Assembly (NCBI GenBank): GCA_027717875.1
Contig: JALLOL010000091.1
Span: 1 to 8,998 of the forward strand
Length of the DNA: 8,998 bases
Direction: 5' to 3'
From: Acidobacteria bacterium AH-259-L09
GTDB lineage: Bacteria > Acidobacteriota > UBA6911 > RPQK01
In this document: positions 6,762 through 8,998 of the stretch, in pieces
Layout of the letters: every line of letters begins with the position of its first letter
Numbering within the stretch: position 1 is the first letter of the stretch
Program-made: the position numbers and the translations under genes
The notes under the pieces: generated by a model
What the model was told of the DNA's origin: nothing
What the model saw: only the letters and a program-made list of their open reading frames with translations
The model's database searches: none

Positions 6762-7425
6762 ACTCAAACAGCAAAAAGCCAGCCGCCAGGAAAATGACAT
6801 CAAAGCCAACCAGCAGCTGAATCGAGCGGTTTAAAGACTGCATCTGCTCTCGGATCAGTATTTCCTGCGTGCCACTCAAAGCAGCAAGGATTATAGGAAC
6901 CAGGATTGGAAAAAGCAAAATGGGCAGCAGAACCTCTCGGGTGTGTATGCTGCTCACCATGGCGGCAAAAAGTGTTCCGACACCTGTAATGCCCACACTG
7001 GCAAGAACAATCAATAAGACAATCCAGAGAAGTTGACTGGAGAAGGCGAAGTTAAAAAAAATCACAAAAGCCAACAGAATCAACAAATCAATGATCACCA
7101 AGAAAATCCAGTTTGCCACAAGCTTCCCCAGAAAGAGGACCCCTCGATCCACAGGAGAAAGGATCATTCCGTACAAGGTCCCCTCCTCGATCTCCGTTTG
7201 AAAGGAACGGTTGAGCTGGATAACACCCGGGAAAAGCAAAGCCACCCAGAGAATCCCCGGTGAAGCATCACGAGTCGCTCGACTCCCCGGATCAAAGGCA
7301 AAAATAAAAATTACCAGGATGAGAAGAGCAAAAAAGAGAGTCGTCAGGAAGGCCTGCTGCCGAGATCGGTATTCGATCCGAAGATCTTTTTCAGCGATGA
7401 TCCAAATTAATGTGATGTGGTTCAT
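6745..7425 (-). CDS. ccmB: Heme exporter membrane subunit CcmB
   Basis: The 226-residue inner-membrane product is the permease partner of the CcmA ATPase in the CcmABC complex, which uses ATP to free holo-CcmE from CcmC. It has six predicted transmembrane stretches. The soluble loop after the second, FNRSFQTE-like here (LNRSFQTEIEEGTLYGMILSP), is the family's coupling region. Length matches CcmB proteins (about 220). The ATG at 7425 is the first in frame and the N-terminus IWIIAEKDLRIEYRSR is typical. The upstream sequence has only GGAA 2 nt from the ATG, a poor ribosome binding site. That is because heptamer repeats sit directly upstream. It overlaps ccmC by 17 nt. Confidence 0.92.
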   Translation of the reverse strand: MNHITLIWIIAEKDLRIEYRSRQQAFLTTLFFALLILVIFIFAFDPGSRATRDASPGILWVALLFPGVIQLNRSFQTEIEEGTLYGMILSPVDRGVLFLGKLVANWIFLVIIDLLILLAFVIFFNFAFSSQLLWIVLLIVLASVGITGVGTLFAAMVSSIHTREVLLPILLFPILVPIILAALSGTQEILIREQMQSLNRSIQLLVGFDVIFLAAGFLLFEYVVGD

Positions 7426-7533
7426 GTTCCGAATTCAGAATTCAGAATTCAGAATGTTGAGCCTGCAAGTCTGAGCTCAAGGACTCATTCTCACAAGTCA
7501 GAAGTCACAACTCACAACTCAAGGCAACAAGCA
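7426..7533. other. 108-nt spacer between ccmA and ccmB
   Basis: This is the only sizeable gap inside the ccm operon. It is filled by heptamer runs A and B and about 35 nt of sequence between them that looks like decayed repeat. I see no gene, promoter or good ribosome binding site in it. Confidence 0.75.
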
Positions 7534-7610
7534 TTAGAACCGTTGATCTCCAACTTCTCGATTCTGACTTCTGGATTCTGGCTCCTGACTCCTGGCTCCT
7601 GGCTCCACGG
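7431..7610. repeat. Degenerate heptamer repeat cluster at the ccmA-ccmB junction
   Basis: There are three runs of 7-nt units. Run A (7431-7455) is GAATTCA three times plus GAAT. Run B (7491-7525) is TCACAAG, TCAGAAG, TCACAAC, TCACAAC, TCAAGGC. Run C (7555-7603, fading by 7610) is TTCTCGA, TTCTGAC, TTCTGGA, TTCTGGC, TCCTGAC, TCCTGGC, TCCTGGC. B and C are in inverted orientation: CAGAAGTCA at 7499-7507 pairs perfectly with TGACTTCTG at 7565-7573 across the ccmA stop codon. They resemble the short tandemly repeated heptamers known from cyanobacteria and other bacteria in type, not in a specific sequence I can name. Confidence 0.8.
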
Positions 7611-8304
7611 CCCGAAAGTACAGTTTCTCAAATTCAGATTTCTCGAATTCTTGGCGTGCGGCCTGGAAGACCAGGACACCCCGATGCTGAATCACGGCCC
7701 GAGTACACAGTGCAAGTCCTTCTCCAAGATTGTGTGTGATCAGCAAAACAGTTCTCCCTTCTTCTTTCAATCCCTCGAGGACCTGTGTGAAGAGACGGCT
7801 GCCATGCTGGTCCAGCCCCGTATATGGCTCGTCCAGTAGCAGCAGTTGGGGTTCGTGCAAAAGAGCGCGCGCCAAGGTCAAGCGCTGTTTCATGCCCCGG
7901 GAATATTCTCGAACCAGCTGATCCCCCGCCTGTTCAAGTCCCATCTTGGCCAACATCTCATCCGCCCGGTCCTGAGCATTCCCTATCCCATAGAGGCGCG
8001 CATAAAACAGCAAGTTTTCAAACCCGGTCAGTTCGTTGTAAAGGAGACTCTGGTGTGAGACGTAGCCCACTTGCTGGCGGTTTTGGCTGCTATTCTTTTG
8101 GGTGAATTCTATCGTTCCACTGGTAGGCTGCGTCAGCGACGCAATGATTCTAAGCAAAGTGGTCTTACCTGCACCATTGGGCCCAAAGATGGCCAGAAAA
8201 TCTCCTGGATAAACCTCCAGATCCAGGTTCCAAACCGCCCTGATGGTCCCAAATGTTTTGGTGATTTGAGAAAGTCGTAAGAGAGGGTGGGATTGGGCCG
8301 GCAT
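7534..8304 (-). CDS. ccmA: Heme exporter ATP-binding protein CcmA
   Basis: The 256-residue product is the ABC ATPase of the CcmABC complex, which releases heme-loaded CcmE. It shows Walker A GPNGAGKTT at 41-49, Q-loop Gln85 in YVSHQS, a variant signature YSRGMKQR at 134-141 (Ser-Arg-Gly rather than Ser-Gly-Gly, common in CcmA-like ATPases), Walker B LLLLDEP at 154-160, D-loop and the H-loop His191. The ATG at 8304 follows the upstream stop after 2 nt. The C-terminus is odd. Residues 234-250 are translated from heptamer repeats and show a 7-residue period, RSQEPES then RSQNREV. Just before it, residues 219-228 (EFEKSEFEKL) reflect a 15-nt imperfect tandem duplication (7621-7650). The ATPase core is intact, so the tail is probably tolerated. 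Confidence 0.94.
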   Translation of the reverse strand: MPAQSHPLLRLSQITKTFGTIRAVWNLDLEVYPGDFLAIFGPNGAGKTTLLRIIASLTQPTSGTIEFTQKNSSQNRQQVGYVSHQSLLYNELTGFENLLFYARLYGIGNAQDRADEMLAKMGLEQAGDQLVREYSRGMKQRLTLARALLHEPQLLLLDEPYTGLDQHGSRLFTQVLEGLKEEGRTVLLITHNLGEGLALCTRAVIQHRGVLVFQAARQEFEKSEFEKLYFRAVEPGARSQEPESRSQNREVGDQRF

Positions 8305-8306
8305 GG

Positions 8307-8618
8307 TCAGAATTTTTTCTTCTTCCTGGGTTTGCCGCCCTTCTTGTGGAGTGATCCGAGCCTTTTGAAAATTTCCACGGCCTGCTGCTCAAAGTCACTC
8401 TGGAGGGACTGGTAGTCTTGCCGAGACAACTTACCCATGCGAAAGTCCATATCAATGTCTTTGAGCGCCTCAACAACATCCTCTTTTTCTTGAACAGTTT
8501 TCTCCCAATCTGTTTTCTCATGCTCAGGCGCCCCAATTTCTTTTGTCTCGCGCAGAAGCGGGTAAGCAACATAAAGCACGGCACAAATAAACAAGACCGG
8601 AGCAATGAGTAAAGCCAT
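8307..8618 (-). CDS. Short CcmI-like cytochrome c biogenesis protein
   Basis: The product has 103 residues. An N-terminal transmembrane helix (about 3-20, LLIAPVLFICAVLYVAYPLL) is followed by a charged helical region with EKEDVVEALKDIDMDFRMGKLSRQDYQSL. That pattern, a Lys-rich helix then D-x-x-x-G-K-L-S-x-x-D-Y, is the one found after the first helix of CcmI proteins, which bind apocytochrome c for the ligation complex. Full CcmI proteins continue with TPR repeats. Here the protein ends in a lysine-rich tail (KKGGKPRKKKKF) instead. I see no frameshift or decay, so it looks natively short. It overlaps the ccmH stop by 1 nt (TAATG) and precedes ccmA by 2 nt. The function is assigned by pattern and neighbourhood only. 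Confidence 0.62.
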   Translation of the reverse strand: MALLIAPVLFICAVLYVAYPLLRETKEIGAPEHEKTDWEKTVQEKEDVVEALKDIDMDFRMGKLSRQDYQSLQSDFEQQAVEIFKRLGSLHKKGGKPRKKKKF

Positions 8619-8998
8619 TATCGTTTCAGTTCCCTGTCAAGAAGTCGTCGATATTTCTTATCGATTTTCGGAGGCACTTGTTGGATTTCCTCAGCAGGTC
8701 TATCTGGCTTGAGTTTCTTGACCACCATGATGATCACTAAGACACCCACGAACAGGCCGACGAAAGGAACTATCCAGACGAGTAGATTAAATCCTTCTGC
8801 GGTGGGAACGGCACGTACACTGGGTCCATATTTTTCTTCAAAATTTGCGTAGACCTCCTGCTGTGTTTTTCCTGCAGTCACAAGCTGTGCAATTTCTTGA
8901 ACCAGCTCAGGGGCAAGTCCACATTCGTCCCCGCACTGTTTGATGATGTGCGGGCAGCCGCAGCTGCACATCAGGTTGCCCGTAATCTGCGAAACCGT
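8618..8998 (-). CDS. ccmH: Cytochrome c-type biogenesis protein CcmH (N-terminus outside window)
   Basis: The frame is open to the window edge, leaving 126 visible residues starting TVSQITGNLMCSCGCPHII. CcmH/CycL/NrfF proteins are periplasm-facing, membrane-anchored thiol oxidoreductases that reduce or hold apocytochrome CXXCH cysteines for heme ligation. The usual LRCxxCQ motif is replaced by MCSCGC with two further cysteines (KQCGDECG) close behind, a variant I associate with Acidobacteriota. A three-helix-type segment follows (LVQEIAQLVTAGKTQQEV, YANFEEKYGPSV), then a transmembrane helix (LLVWIVPFVGLFVGVLVIIM) and a basic cytoplasmic tail. The ATG at 8971 is in frame but is not a likely start: it sits directly before the redox cysteines, leaving no signal sequence. 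The gene heads the visible part of the ccm operon. Confidence 0.82.
   Translation of the reverse strand, partial: TVSQITGNLMCSCGCPHIIKQCGDECGLAPELVQEIAQLVTAGKTQQEVYANFEEKYGPSVRAVPTAEGFNLLVWIVPFVGLFVGVLVIIMVVKKLKPDRPAEEIQQVPPKIDKKYRRLLDRELKR

Noticed and set aside
7033..7474. Plus-strand open frames opposite ccmB (76 and 87 codons)
   Set aside because: They are shadows of ccmB and of the repeat cluster, with no ribosome binding site or recognisable domain.
7431..7610. CRISPR array
   Set aside because: The units are 7-nt degenerate tandem repeats without spacers, and no cas gene is present.

Overview
The window is a gene-dense bacterial segment of moderate GC in which every gene I can support lies on the minus strand, so transcription runs from position 8998 towards 1. 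The organism looks like an uncultured Acidobacteriota-type bacterium (Solibacter-like), though a related planctomycete-like lineage cannot be excluded. This rests on a CcmH with a C-x-C-x-C motif instead of LRCxxCQ, a very short CcmI-like protein beside it, and a Tat-exported Gfo/Idh/MocA oxidoreductase linked to a SUMF1-type protein. The taxonomic call is inference.

Layout in transcription order. (1) 8998-5887: the downstream half of a cytochrome c maturation (System I) operon, ccmH (5' end off the window), a short ccmI-like gene, ccmA, ccmB, ccmC and ccmD. Most junctions overlap or are separated by 2 nt. The exception is ccmA-ccmB, where 108 nt of degenerate heptamer repeats intervene and also run into the 3' end of ccmA. 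CcmABC(D) handle heme and the release of holo-CcmE. CcmH acts in reduction and ligation of apocytochrome. ccmE, ccmF and ccmG are not visible and probably lie upstream. (2) 5886-5680: an intergenic region with a weak candidate promoter and an 8-bp direct repeat. (3) 5679-2239: a three-gene, translationally coupled unit encoding a Tat-signal Gfo/Idh/MocA oxidoreductase, a secreted SUMF1-domain protein without the catalytic cysteines of formylglycine-generating enzyme, and a cytoplasmic carbon-nitrogen hydrolase (nitrilase superfamily). The combination suggests an undefined catabolic or modification module. (4) 2238-1918: an intergenic region with a small stem-loop, a 126-bp mobile-element-like inverted repeat, a GGGTC-A-GACCC palindrome and a strong sigma70-type promoter. 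(5) 1917-1: dnaK, 639 sense codons, apparently lacking only its stop codon at the window edge.

The best candidates for novelty are the heptamer-repeat invasion of the ccmA/ccmB junction, the Cys-less SUMF1 protein in its three-gene operon, and the 126-bp palindromic element next to the dnaK promoter. I see no CRISPR array, transposase, tRNA, rRNA or defence system.
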